Shown: in pieces, positions 8,473-16,421 of the stretch | Numbering within the stretch: position 1 is the first letter of the stretch | Layout: every line of letters starts with the position of its first letter | Assembly (NCBI GenBank): GCA_031402225.1 | Contig: JANNSD010000152.1 | Coordinates: 18,203 to 82,202 of the forward strand | DNA length: 64,000 nt | From: JAGGAG01 sp031402225 | GTDB lineage: Bacteria > Gemmatimonadota > Gemmatimonadetes > Gemmatimonadales > GWC2-71-9 | Reading direction: 5' to 3' | Notes under the pieces: generated by a model | Database searches by the model: none | What the model was told of the DNA's origin: nothing | What the model saw: only the letters and a program-made list of their open reading frames with translations | Translations under genes and position numbers: made by a program

Positions 8473-9951
8473 GTGTCGGAGCTTGAGCTGCACCTGAGCG
8501 CGCCCGTGGCGCGCACCCTGGAGTCGTGGGACTGGCAGGCGTCCGACCCGCTCATGCGCGATGCCGTACCCACCGTGGCCCGGGGTCACAACCTGGTGGC
8601 CGTCCTGCCGCCGTCGCCGGCGGCGGCCGCCCCCCTCATCGGGGCAGTGCTCGGTCGCCTGGGCGGCGGGGTGCGAGGGCTCATGGTGGTGCCGCCCGGC
8701 ATGCTGGCCGAGTGGGCCGGCGTCGTGTTCGGGGTCGCCGCCGGCACCGGTCTCAAGGTGGGCGCCGCGCTCGCCTCCGCCCGCGCACTCCGCGAACTCC
8801 GCACCGGCTCCCTCGATCTCCTTGTGGCCTCCCCATCGGTCATCCAGGAACTCATGACCAGTTCCGCCCTCAAGGCGGATGGCCTCGGCGTGATTGTGCT
8901 CGCCCAGCCCGAGGCCTGGGCCGATCACGCCGCCGTCGCGCCGCTGATGCAGGACCTGCCCCTCGAGGCGCAACGGGTCATCCTCACCGCGAACCCGGCG
9001 GCGGCGGCCGAAGTGGTGGAGCGGTATGCCCGGAAGGCGCTGGTGCTCGGCGTGCCGCCGACCGAAGCACCGCCCATGCAGCCGGTCGGCCCGGTGCGCA
9101 CGGTAAGCGTGGCGTGGTCGCGTCGCGCGGCGGCGCTGGGCGAGCTGTTGCAGCTCCTCGATCCAGCCACCGTCTCCATCTGGGCGCACGACCGGAGTGC
9201 CGCCGCGGAGATCGCGCGAGCAGTCCCCATCGACGGCGAGTCCATCCGTCTGGTCACCGGCGATGCACCGAAGTCCAGCCTTGTCATCGCGTTCGACCTC
9301 CCCTCACATGAGCGGCTCGCGCAGCTGGTCCAGGCGGGTGATACGGTGCTCCTCGTGCCACCGGGCACCGAGTCGTACGTGGCGGGCATCGCCCGGCCGA
9401 CGCGAGCCCTGCGCCTCCCGGGCCTGCTGGAGGAGCATGCGGCCATCTCCACCGCCGACCGAGCTCGTATTCGCGCCGAGCTCGAGTCGGGCGACGGGTC
9501 GGCAGCGCTCCTTGCCCTCGCACCGCTGTTCGAGCGGCATGACCCGACGAGGGTGGCCGCGGCACTCTATGCGCTCTGGAAGGGACAAGAGCGGCAGGAG
9601 CGGCAAGGCGGCAAGGCGGCAGGGCGGCAGGAGGAAGCGACAGCTCCCGCGCCGGCGCCGGCGATTGCGAAGGTGTGGGTTTCGATCGGGAAGAAGGACG
9701 GGGTGACACCCGCCGACCTCGTTGGCGCCCTGACCAAGGAGTTGCGGGTGGACCGGACCGCGATCGGACGGGTTGAACTGCGCGACGGGTTCTGCCTGAT
9801 CGACCTGCCCGCAGCGGATGCCGACCGGATTGCTCAGGCGCTGAGCGGGAAGATGATCCGGAAGGTCCGGGTGACGGCGCGGCTCGACCGGGTGCCCGGG
9901 GCGAGCACGGACCGCCGGCCTAGGAGCGGCGCCGGACGACCGCGTCCTTGA
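8473..9951 (+). CDS. Degenerate DEAD-box-like protein with a C-terminal DbpA RNA-binding domain
   Basis: A 492-aa protein. Residues about 398-470 form a DbpA/CsdA-type RNA-recognition domain (KVWVSIGKKDGVTPADLVGAL, then a strand and helix pattern ending IRKVRVTARLDR). The part before it keeps the outline of two RecA-like helicase lobes (LMVVPPGMLAEW for motif Ia, LLVASPSVI for Ib, VILTANP for SAT), but the P-loop place reads LPPSPAAAAPL and the DEAD place reads VLAQPEAWAD. Arginine fingers are not evident. I infer an inactive pseudo-helicase that binds structured RNA, perhaps 23S rRNA. The GTG start at 8473 follows GAGGAG. A Gln/Gly/Lys/Arg-rich linker precedes the RNA-binding domain. Confidence 0.78.
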   Translation: MSELELHLSAPVARTLESWDWQASDPLMRDAVPTVARGHNLVAVLPPSPAAAAPLIGAVLGRLGGGVRGLMVVPPGMLAEWAGVVFGVAAGTGLKVGAALASARALRELRTGSLDLLVASPSVIQELMTSSALKADGLGVIVLAQPEAWADHAAVAPLMQDLPLEAQRVILTANPAAAAEVVERYARKALVLGVPPTEAPPMQPVGPVRTVSVAWSRRAAALGELLQLLDPATVSIWAHDRSAAAEIARAVPIDGESIRLVTGDAPKSSLVIAFDLPSHERLAQLVQAGDTVLLVPPGTESYVAGIARPTRALRLPGLLEEHAAISTADRARIRAELESGDGSAALLALAPLFERHDPTRVAAALYALWKGQERQERQGGKAAGRQEEATAPAPAPAIAKVWVSIGKKDGVTPADLVGALTKELRVDRTAIGRVELRDGFCLIDLPAADADRIAQALSGKMIRKVRVTARLDRVPGASTDRRPRSGAGRPRP

Positions 9952-10213
9952 GGCGCTTCCCTGCCTTGAAGGCCGGCATGACGGACGCGGGGAGCGTGAT
10001 CGTCTTGCCGGTTCGCGGATTGCGCATGGAGCGGCCGGCGCGGCGGCGCACCTCAAAGTTGCCAAACCCGGTGATCTGGACCCGGCCGCTCTTGCGCAGC
10101 TCGGACGCAATCAGTCCGTCGCTGGCGAAGAGCGCATCCACGATTTCAGATGCACGTGCCTTGGACACCTCGAGGCGCTGCGCGAGCGCCACAATCAATT
10201 GTTGCTTGGTCAC
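9920..10213 (-). CDS. HU-family DNA-binding protein
   Basis: A 97-aa nucleoid-associated protein of the HU/IHF family. It begins TKQQLIVALAQRL, has the dimerisation helices and the signature segment 'ITGFGNFEVRRRAGRSMRNP', whose arginine/proline arm inserts into the DNA minor groove. The GTG at 10213 gives the usual HU length; the longer open frame upstream is not HU-like. Its last 32 bp overlap the end of the convergent DEAD-box-like gene. It is transcribed divergently from thymidine kinase, with a 20-bp perfect palindrome between them. Confidence 0.92.
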   Translation of the reverse strand: MTKQQLIVALAQRLEVSKARASEIVDALFASDGLIASELRKSGRVQITGFGNFEVRRRAGRSMRNPRTGKTITLPASVMPAFKAGKRLKDAVVRRRS

Positions 10214-10257
10214 CGGGCGACGATAGCCGCGACCAACCCCGTCCCGCAAGCACCGCT

Positions 10258-10277
10258 GGCGGGGACGCGTCCCCGCC
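10258..10277. promoter_or_regulatory. 20-bp perfect GC palindrome between HU and tdk
   Basis: GGCGGGGACGCGTCCCCGCC is fully symmetrical and sits in the 130-bp space between the divergent HU and thymidine kinase genes. It could be an operator for a dimeric regulator or a hairpin in either leader transcript. No clear T-tract follows, so a terminator is less likely. Confidence 0.5.
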
Positions 10278-10343
10278 CCGTACATTGGGCAGCCCACCGT
10301 TGGTCGGTCCTCCGCCCCGCATGTCGTAGCCGGAGACGCATCG

Positions 10344-10949
10344 ATGTATCAGGGATCGCGCACCGGATGGCTCGAGGTGGTCTCGGGGGTCATGTTCAGC
10401 GGCAAGAGCGAAGAGCTCATCCGCCGGGTCCGCCGCGCCATCATTGCCCGCCGCACCGTGCAGGTCTTCAAGTCCCACCTCGACAGCCGGTACGCCGGCG
10501 TCTATAGCGTCAGTAGCCACGACGGCACCGAGCTCGAGGCGATCCCCGTCGATTCCTCGGACGAGATTCTGCGACAGGTGCGGCCTGCCACGGAGATCGT
10601 CGCGATCGACGAGGCGCAGTTTCTCGACCGCGATATCGTCGCGGCGACAGCACTCCTGGCACAGCGCGGGGTACGCGTCATCCTGGCGGGCACCGATACC
10701 GACTTCCGGGGGGAGCCGTTCGGTGCCATGGGCGACCTGATGGCCGTGGCCGAGCTGGTGGACAAGCTCCGCGCCATCTGCATGGTGTGCGGCGGCGAGG
10801 CGTGCCGGAACCAGCGACTGGTGGACGGTCGCCCGGCGCGCTGGGATTCCCCAACCATCATGGTGGGCGGCCGCGAGTCGTACGAGGCCCGTTGCCGGCA
10901 TTGTCATCGGGTGCCGAGGGCGGACGAAGATCAGACGGCGTTGCTGTAG
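10344..10949 (+). CDS. tdk: Thymidine kinase
   Basis: A 201-aa type II thymidine kinase, which phosphorylates thymidine to dTMP in the salvage pathway. Walker A GVMFSGKS covers residues 15-22, the catalytic base is Glu90 in 'AIDEAQFLD', and the lasso-domain zinc site is formed by CMVCGGEAC and CRHC near the C-terminus. Length matches the bacterial tetrameric enzyme. The TAG stop at 10947-10949 is followed at once by an array of GGACGTGA octamers, which begins on the last base of the stop. Confidence 0.95.
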   Translation: MYQGSRTGWLEVVSGVMFSGKSEELIRRVRRAIIARRTVQVFKSHLDSRYAGVYSVSSHDGTELEAIPVDSSDEILRQVRPATEIVAIDEAQFLDRDIVAATALLAQRGVRVILAGTDTDFRGEPFGAMGDLMAVAELVDKLRAICMVCGGEACRNQRLVDGRPARWDSPTIMVGGRESYEARCRHCHRVPRADEDQTALL

Positions 10950-10980
10950 GACGTGAGGACGTGAGGACGTGAGGCGTGGA
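10949..10980 (+). repeat. Octamer array, left arm (GGACGTGA x3 plus a diverged fourth)
   Basis: Three exact GGACGTGA units at 10949-10956, 10957-10964 and 10965-10972, then GGCGTGGA. The array starts on the last base of the tdk stop codon. The inverted partner is at 11435-11490. Confidence 0.9.
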
Positions 10981-10985
10981 GATTG

Positions 10986-11372
10986 CTAGTTCAGTGGCCG
11001 GACGCCACCAAGACTGCGAAACAAGCCCCACACCAAGCGACCGGCGTGGTCGACCGCCGCGGTTAGTTCGGCGATGCCTTCAGGAGGCAGATACCCGAGC
11101 TCCTCGCACAGGCGGATCTGGTACCTGAGTTCGTTGAATGAGGCGAGCGCAATTCCGAGGAACCGTCGAAATTCCTGCTTGCCCGGCCGCATTGAACCCT
11201 CCACAATATTCGAGGCGATCGAGACTGCGGCTCGGCGCATTTGCGAAGTGAGCCCGAACCGTTCATCGGACGGCAACATCTTGGTAGTTTGATAGACGCA
11301 AAGCGCTAGCTGGTGCGAGGCCCGCCATGCCTCGAGCTTCTCAAAGCGAGGGGATAATGCGTTGGCTGACAT
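10986..11372 (-). CDS. Four-helix-bundle protein (23S rRNA intervening-sequence protein family)
   Basis: A 128-aa protein of the S23/IVP superfamily. The family pattern is clear: 'FEKLEAWRASHQLALCVYQ', 'DERFGLTSQMRRAAVSIASN', 'IVEGSMRPGKQEFRRFL', then 'LASFNELRYQIRLCEELGYL'. Relatives are encoded inside 23S rRNA intervening sequences, and the diversity-generating retroelement accessory protein Avd has the same fold, so an RNA- or nucleic-acid-binding role is plausible, but the cellular function is unknown. The gene is complete and lies alone between inverted octamer arrays, antisense to tdk and coaE. Confidence 0.9.
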   Translation of the reverse strand: MSANALSPRFEKLEAWRASHQLALCVYQTTKMLPSDERFGLTSQMRRAAVSIASNIVEGSMRPGKQEFRRFLGIALASFNELRYQIRLCEELGYLPPEGIAELTAAVDHAGRLVWGLFRSLGGVRPLN

Positions 11373-11434
11373 GGGACCAATCTGGGGCCGGACGGGTGGA
11401 GGCGCAGCATCATTCGCACCCAGAGCGTGGTGTA

Positions 11435-11490
11435 TTCACGTCCTCACGTCCTCACGTCCTCACGTCCTCACGCCCTCACGTCCTCACGCC
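11435..11490 (-). repeat. Octamer array, right arm (TCCTCACG units), inverted relative to the left arm
   Basis: After a partial TTCACG, six octamers run from 11441 to 11488: TCCTCACG four times, one CCCTCACG, and a final TCCTCACG. This is the reverse complement phase of GGACGTGA. The array ends directly at the TTG proposed as the coaE start. Confidence 0.9.
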
Positions 11491-12096
11491 TTGCTAAACG
11501 TCGCCCTTACCGGCAACGTCGCCGCTGGCAAGTCCACGGTCGCGAACCTGTTTCGGCGCTGGGGCGCGGTGGTCATCGACGCCGACCAGCTGGTGCGCGA
11601 GGTCCAGTCGCCAGGGCATCCGGTGCTCGGCGCCATCGTGCGCCGGTTCGGCCCCGGCGTGCTGCGCCCAGATGGCACCCTCGACCGCGGCCAGCTGCGT
11701 GCGGTGGTGCTGGCCTCGCCCGAGGCACTCGCGGAACTGAACGCGATGGTCCACCCAGCGGTCAGCCGACTCCGCACCGCGCGGGTGGCCGAAGCCCGCG
11801 AGGCCGGCGCACAGGTGGTCGTCACCGACATCCCGCTGCTGTTCGAGGCCGCCGACCCCGACTCGTTCGATGTGGTGGTGCTGGTCGATGCACCCGATGA
11901 CCTGCGCCGCCAGCGGCTTTTCGAGCGGAGTGGCCTGCCGCGCCACGAATCCGATCGCCTCATGGCGACGCAATTGCCGGCCGCAGTCAAGCGCCCGCGT
12001 GCCGACTATGTGATCGATAACGACAGCGATATCGCTGCCCTCGAGGCCCGCACCGCCGAGATCTGGGCCTCGCTGGCGGCCCGCGCGGTTCCTTGA
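11491..12096 (+). CDS. coaE: Dephospho-CoA kinase
   Basis: A 201-aa P-loop kinase for the last step of coenzyme A synthesis. The P-loop GNVAAGKST (residues 8-16), 'VIDADQLVREV', 'VTDIPLLFEA' and the lid 'RRQRLFERSGL' are all typical of CoaE. Normal homologues start a few residues before the P-loop, so TTG at 11491 (Met-Leu-Asn-Val-Ala-Leu-Thr-Gly) is taken as the start. The frame stays open upstream only because it reads through the octamer array, giving Val-Leu-Thr-Ser-Ser-Arg-Pro-His repeats. No Shine-Dalgarno sequence is visible before the TTG, suggesting that the array replaced the native leader. Confidence 0.9.
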   Translation: MLNVALTGNVAAGKSTVANLFRRWGAVVIDADQLVREVQSPGHPVLGAIVRRFGPGVLRPDGTLDRGQLRAVVLASPEALAELNAMVHPAVSRLRTARVAEAREAGAQVVVTDIPLLFEAADPDSFDVVVLVDAPDDLRRQRLFERSGLPRHESDRLMATQLPAAVKRPRADYVIDNDSDIAALEARTAEIWASLAARAVP

Positions 12097-12151
12097 CCCG
12101 CCCCTCAGCTTCCAGTATTCTTGCCCCCGATCGCCTCCCCCTGGAGCATTC

Positions 12152-12538
12152 ATGTCGAACATCCCCGCCGACCTTCGTTACACGACCGACCATGAATACG
12201 TAAAGGTGCTCGGCAAGGGCCTGGTCCAGATCGGCGTCACCGATTACGCCCAGGGCGAACTCGGCGACATTGTATTCGTCAACCTGCCAAAGGTTGGAGA
12301 CAGCTTCGATGAACATGGCGTCTTCGGCGTGGTCGAGGCGGTCAAGGCGGTGTCCGACTTGTTCTCGCCGCTCGCGGGCGAGGTGACCGAGGTAAACGGT
12401 GCGCTGGACGCCGACCCCGGCCTCATCAATCGTGACCCCTATGATACGGGCTGGATGGTCAGGCTCCGGATCAAGGATCCTGACAGTGTCACCGCCCTGC
12501 TCACGCCTGAGGCCTACAAGGCTCAGATCGGCGAGTAG
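12152..12538 (+). CDS. gcvH: Glycine cleavage system H protein
   Basis: A 128-aa lipoyl carrier protein that shuttles the aminomethyl group between P, T and L proteins. The lipoylation site is Lys65 in 'GVVEAVKAVSDLFSPLAG', and the N-terminal 'YTTDHEYVKVLGKG' is typical. A GGAG sequence precedes the ATG. The gene for P protein follows after a strong hairpin; gcvT is not in this window. Its lipoate would be supplied by the ligase-like protein and lipoyl synthase also encoded here. Confidence 0.96.
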   Translation: MSNIPADLRYTTDHEYVKVLGKGLVQIGVTDYAQGELGDIVFVNLPKVGDSFDEHGVFGVVEAVKAVSDLFSPLAGEVTEVNGALDADPGLINRDPYDTGWMVRLRIKDPDSVTALLTPEAYKAQIGE

Positions 12539-12563
12539 GATCGCCTGGGTGATCCATCGTGTC

Positions 12564-12600
12564 GTGCGCTCCGGACATCCGTCCGGGGCGCACTTCATTT
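12564..12600 (+). terminator. Hairpin between gcvH and gcvP
   Basis: A 13-bp stem (12564-12576 with 12581-12593; one G-U pair) closes a 4-nt loop ATCC and is followed by TTCATTT. It looks like an intrinsic terminator or an attenuator that lowers gcvP relative to gcvH. Confidence 0.65.
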
Positions 12601-12641
12601 GACCTCGCACGTTTTTTCACGAGTTGGAGCAAGAGGATAGC

Positions 12642-15605
12642 ATGACTGCCACCCATCGCCCCCCCGCTGGCGCCGCGCCCGAACCGGTGGACGCCGCGGA
12701 CGAGATTCGCTCGCACCGGATGCCCTCCTTCGAGGTGATGCATCCGAATCACTTCGCCTACCGCCACATCGGGCCACGCAAGGACGATGTGGCCGAGATG
12801 GTGAAGCTCCTGGGCTACGGGTCGCTCGATGACCTGATCGACGCGGTCGTGCCGGAGGATATTCGCCTGCGTCGGCCGCTTGACCTGCCGCCGGGCCGCG
12901 GCGAGCGGGAGGTACTGCAGGCGCTGCGCGGCATGGCCGACCAGAACCGGATCTTCCGCACGCACATCGGGATGGGGTACTACGGTACCTTCGTGCCGCA
13001 GGTGATCCAGCGGAATATTCTCGAGAATCCCGGCTGGTACACCGCCTATACGCCGTACCAGGCCGAGATCGCGCAGGGGCGCCTGGAAGCACTGCTCAAC
13101 TTCCAGACGATGGTCGCGGACCTGACCGGCTTGCCCATCGCGAATGCCTCGCTGCTGGATGAAGCGACGGCCGCCGCGGAGGCGATGGCGCTGACCCACG
13201 CGGTGGCGCCGCGGCACGACGCACCGGTGTATCTGGTCGACGCCGACTGCCATCCGCAGACCGTCGCGGTGGTGGTGACGCGCGCTGAGGCCCGCGGCGT
13301 GGCGGTAAAGGTGCAGTCGCCGGACCAGTTCGAGTTCGGGCCCGGGGTCATCGGCTGCCTCGTGCAATATCCGTCCACCGACGGCGCGCTGCGGGATTTC
13401 CGCGCAACTTGTTCCGCGGCGCACAGCGCGAAGGCGGTGGTGACCGCCGCCACCGACTTGCTCGCGCTGACGCTGCTCGTGCCGCCCGGCGAGTGGGGTG
13501 CCGACATCGCCGTCGGCAACAGCCAGCGCTTCGGCGTGCCGATCGGGTACGGCGGCCCGCACGCGGCGTTCTTCGCCACGAAGGACGAGTACAAGCGGCA
13601 TTTGCCTGGCCGTATCATCGGCGTGTCGAAGGACCGCGATGGGCACCCTGCGCTCCGCATGGCGCTGCAGACGCGGGAGCAGCACATCCGCCGCGAAAAG
13701 GCAACGAGCAATGTCTGCACGGCGCAGGTGCTGCTGGCGGTCATGGCCAGTATGTATGCCGTGTACCACGGGCCGGACGGCCTCCGCCGCATCGCCGAAC
13801 GGACGCATAACCGGGCCGTGATCCTCGCCAATGCCCTGCGCCGCCTGCGCTACCGGATCGTGCACGAGCATTTCTTCGACACGCTCTGTGTCGAACTGGA
13901 GCGCTGGGCGGTGCCGCGCATCGTGGATGCGGCACGATCGCGCCAGATCAACCTCCGGGTCATTTCACCGACCCGACTGGGCGTGGCCCTCGACGAGACC
14001 ACGAGCCTCGGCGACGTGGCCGACCTGATCGCGATCTTCTCGCTCAATGAGGCGCTGCCGTTCATGCTCGAGGATATCGGCGCTCCCGCGGAGCGCGCGA
14101 TTCCCGCACCGCTGGCACGCACGAGTGCCTACCTCGCCCATCCCGTGTTCCACCAGCACCATTCAGAAACGGAGATGCTGCGGTACATCAAGCGACTCGA
14201 GGCGCGCGACCTCTCGCTGTGCCATGCGATGATCCCGCTCGGCAGCTGCACCATGAAGCTCAACGCCACCACCGAGATGATGCCGGTCAGCTGGCGCGGC
14301 TTCAACCGGATCCACCCCTTTGCCCCGCGCGACCAGGCCCAGGGCTACCAGGAGCTGTTCCGCCAGCTCGAGTACCAGCTCGACGAGATCACCGGCTTCG
14401 CGCGGGTGTCACTGCAGCCCAATGCCGGCTCGCAGGGCGAGTACGCCGGCCTCATGGTGATCCGCGCCTACCATCACAGCCGCGGCGCCACCAACCGCAC
14501 AATCTGCCTCATCCCCATGTCGGCGCATGGCACCAACCCGGCCAGTGCCGCGATGGTGGGCATGACCGTGGTGCCGGTGAAGAGCGATGTCGCCGGCAAC
14601 ATCGACATCGATGATCTCCGCGCCAAGGCGGCACAGCACGCCGACCACCTCGCGGCCCTGATGGTCACGTATCCGTCGACCCACGGCGTCTTCGAGTCGG
14701 GCATCCGCGAAATCTGCCGGATCGTGCACCAGCACGGCGGCCAGGTCTACATGGACGGGGCCAACATGAACGCGCAGGTGGGCCTCTGTCGCCCAGGCGA
14801 CATCGGTGCGGATGTGTGCCACCTCAACCTGCACAAGACGTTCGCCATTCCGCACGGCGGCGGCGGGCCGGGCATGGGCCCGATCGGCGTGGCGGCTCAC
14901 CTGGGCGCCTTCCTGCCGGATCACCCGGTGGTCGCCCTTGGTCACGACGCCAGCTGCGGCACGATCTCGGCGGCCCCATGGGGCAGCGCCGGTATCCTGC
15001 CCATCTCCTGGGCGTACATCAACCTGCTCGGGTACGATGGCCTGGCGGAATCGACCAAGGTCGCGATCCTCAACGCGAACTACATCGCCGCGCGGCTGGC
15101 ACCGCACTATCCGGTGCTGTATTCCGGGCAGTATGGACTGGTGGCGCACGAGTGCATCATCGATACGCGCGGGTTCAAGCAGTCGGCGGGCATTGAGGTC
15201 GAGGATATCGCCAAGCGGCTGATCGACTACGGGTTCCATCCGCCAACCGTCTCGTTCCCCGTTGCCGGCACGCTGATGATCGAGCCGACGGAGAGTGAAT
15301 CGCTCGAGGAGCTCGATCGCTTCTGCGACGCGATGATCGCCATCCGCCAGGAGATCCGCGAGATCGAGGAGGGCGCGGCGCAGCGGGACAACAACCTGCT
15401 CACCAATGCCCCGCACACCCTGCAGCAGGTGATCGGCGACCTCTGGAACCGGCCGTATCCGCGCGAACGGGCCGGGTTCCCGTCGGCCGCCGTGCGCGAA
15501 TCGAAGGTGTGGCCCACGGTGGGCCGGATCGACGGGGCGTATGGGGACAGGAACTTGATCTGTACATGCGTTGGGATGGATGAGCTCGAAGACGTGAAGA
15601 CGTGA
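12642..15605 (+). CDS. gcvP: Glycine dehydrogenase (decarboxylating), single-chain P protein
   Basis: A 987-aa PLP enzyme that decarboxylates glycine and loads the H protein. N- and C-terminal halves (the GcvPA/GcvPB equivalents) are fused. The cofactor lysine is Lys732 in 'HLNLHKTFAIPHGGGGPGMG'; 'FRTHIGMGYYGTFVPQVI' and 'YTPYQAEIAQGRLEAL' mark the N-terminal half. The ATG at 12642 follows AAGAGGA. The last residues (Glu-Asp-Val-Lys-Thr) and the TGA stop are encoded by the first units of an octamer array, so the native C-terminus has probably been replaced by repeat sequence. Confidence 0.96.
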   Translation: MTATHRPPAGAAPEPVDAADEIRSHRMPSFEVMHPNHFAYRHIGPRKDDVAEMVKLLGYGSLDDLIDAVVPEDIRLRRPLDLPPGRGEREVLQALRGMADQNRIFRTHIGMGYYGTFVPQVIQRNILENPGWYTAYTPYQAEIAQGRLEALLNFQTMVADLTGLPIANASLLDEATAAAEAMALTHAVAPRHDAPVYLVDADCHPQTVAVVVTRAEARGVAVKVQSPDQFEFGPGVIGCLVQYPSTDGALRDFRATCSAAHSAKAVVTAATDLLALTLLVPPGEWGADIAVGNSQRFGVPIGYGGPHAAFFATKDEYKRHLPGRIIGVSKDRDGHPALRMALQTREQHIRREKATSNVCTAQVLLAVMASMYAVYHGPDGLRRIAERTHNRAVILANALRRLRYRIVHEHFFDTLCVELERWAVPRIVDAARSRQINLRVISPTRLGVALDETTSLGDVADLIAIFSLNEALPFMLEDIGAPAERAIPAPLARTSAYLAHPVFHQHHSETEMLRYIKRLEARDLSLCHAMIPLGSCTMKLNATTEMMPVSWRGFNRIHPFAPRDQAQGYQELFRQLEYQLDEITGFARVSLQPNAGSQGEYAGLMVIRAYHHSRGATNRTICLIPMSAHGTNPASAAMVGMTVVPVKSDVAGNIDIDDLRAKAAQHADHLAALMVTYPSTHGVFESGIREICRIVHQHGGQVYMDGANMNAQVGLCRPGDIGADVCHLNLHKTFAIPHGGGGPGMGPIGVAAHLGAFLPDHPVVALGHDASCGTISAAPWGSAGILPISWAYINLLGYDGLAESTKVAILNANYIAARLAPHYPVLYSGQYGLVAHECIIDTRGFKQSAGIEVEDIAKRLIDYGFHPPTVSFPVAGTLMIEPTESESLEELDRFCDAMIAIRQEIREIEEGAAQRDNNLLTNAPHTLQQVIGDLWNRPYPRERAGFPSAAVRESKVWPTVGRIDGAYGDRNLICTCVGMDELEDVKT

Positions 15606-15660
15606 GGACGTGAGGACGTGAAGAACTCCCCTCACGTCCTCACGTCCTCACGTCCTCACG
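15590..15660. repeat. Octamer inverted array (bare hairpin) between gcvP and the ligase-like gene
   Basis: Four units (AGACGTGA, AGACGTGA, GGACGTGA, GGACGTGA; 15590-15621), a 10-nt loop (15622-15631), then three TCACGTCC units and a half unit (15632-15660). The near-perfect arms of about 28 nt would form a strong hairpin. The unit is the same as in the arrays flanking the four-helix-bundle gene, but no gene lies inside. It supplies the gcvP stop codon. Confidence 0.92.
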
Positions 15661-16421
15661 CTTGGTTCTTGTGGCTCGACCGCACTCCCCGTCCCGGCTG
15701 GCAGCACATGGCGCTGGACATGTGCCTGCATGCGCGCGCGGCCCGGGTGGGAACCGGCTACCTCCGGTTCTACCGCTGGGCGCCCCAGTGCCTCTCCTTC
15801 GGGCGACACGAGCCGGCGGCACGGCGCTACGATCGCGCGCGGATCGAGCGGCTCGGGCTCGACACCGTGCGCCGGCCCACCGGCGGCCGTGCCGTGTGGC
15901 ATGCCGCGGAGCTCACCTACGCCGTCGCGGCACCCGAGACGACCATGGGTTCGCTGCGCGACACCTACCATCACATTCATGCCACCATCGCCGCCGCGCT
16001 GCGGACCCTCGGGGCCGGGGTGCAGCTCGCCCCGGCGCGCCGTACCGCACCCCTCGATGCCGGCGCATGTTTTGCCGCGGCGGTCGGGGGTGAGGTGGTG
16101 CTGGACAGCAGCAAGGTCGTGGGCAGTGCCCAGATGCGATCGCACGGGGCCCTGCTGCAACATGGTTCCGTGCTCCTGAGCGACGACCAGTCACGCCTTG
16201 GCCACGTCACCACGGGCGGCGCGGCGCCGCCCGACGTGCGGACACTCTCCGACATTATCGGTCGCCCGGTGGACTGGGAGGAGGTGGCACTGGCCATCGG
16301 CGATGCCGCCCGGCCGTGGAGCGACCGGTGGGCCGCGTTCAATGACGAGGAGCACCTGCTCGCGGACGCCGAAATTCCCGCGGTGCGGTTTCGTGATCCC
16401 GCCTGGACCTGGCAGCGCTGA
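15618..16421 (+). CDS. Lipoate-protein ligase A / octanoyltransferase family protein
   Basis: A protein of up to 267 aa from the BPL/LplA/LipB superfamily, which attaches lipoyl or octanoyl groups to carrier proteins such as GcvH. Typical motifs are 'RRPTGGRAVWHAAELTYAVA', 'SSKVVGSAQMRSHGALLQHG' (with the conserved Lys) and 'WQHMALDMCL' near the start. The first 16 residues from GTG 15618 are translated octamer repeat and not conserved; TTG at 15669 is an alternative start. Ligase, octanoyl transferase (LipM-like) and amidotransferase (LipL-like) roles cannot be separated from sequence. Lying just after gcvP, it probably serves GcvH. Confidence 0.85.
   Translation: MKNSPHVLTSSRPHAWFLWLDRTPRPGWQHMALDMCLHARAARVGTGYLRFYRWAPQCLSFGRHEPAARRYDRARIERLGLDTVRRPTGGRAVWHAAELTYAVAAPETTMGSLRDTYHHIHATIAAALRTLGAGVQLAPARRTAPLDAGACFAAAVGGEVVLDSSKVVGSAQMRSHGALLQHGSVLLSDDQSRLGHVTTGGAAPPDVRTLSDIIGRPVDWEEVALAIGDAARPWSDRWAAFNDEEHLLADAEIPAVRFRDPAWTWQR

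Larger units (their letters stand above)
10949..11490. mobile_element. Candidate mobile cassette: four-helix-bundle gene between inverted octamer arrays
   Basis: A unit of about 540 bp inserted between tdk and coaE. The left edge carries GGACGTGA repeats, the right edge carries the same octamer inverted, and a single minus-strand gene for a four-helix-bundle protein lies between. The arrays touch the tdk stop on one side and the coaE start on the other. No transposase, target-site duplication or recombinase is seen, so mobility is inferred only from the symmetry and from bare copies of the same repeat elsewhere in the window. Confidence 0.4.

Noticed and set aside
11435..11490. CRISPR-like repeat array
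   Set aside because: Units of 8 bp follow each other without spacers; no cas genes are present in the window.
12097..12151. Glycine riboswitch before gcvH
   Set aside because: Only 55 bp separate coaE and gcvH, too short for the tandem or single glycine aptamer, and no aptamer pattern is seen.
12501..13871. Long open frame (456 codons) on the minus strand
   Set aside because: It is antisense to gcvP, has no recognisable domain and has the Arg/His-rich composition typical of shadow frames in GC-rich genes.
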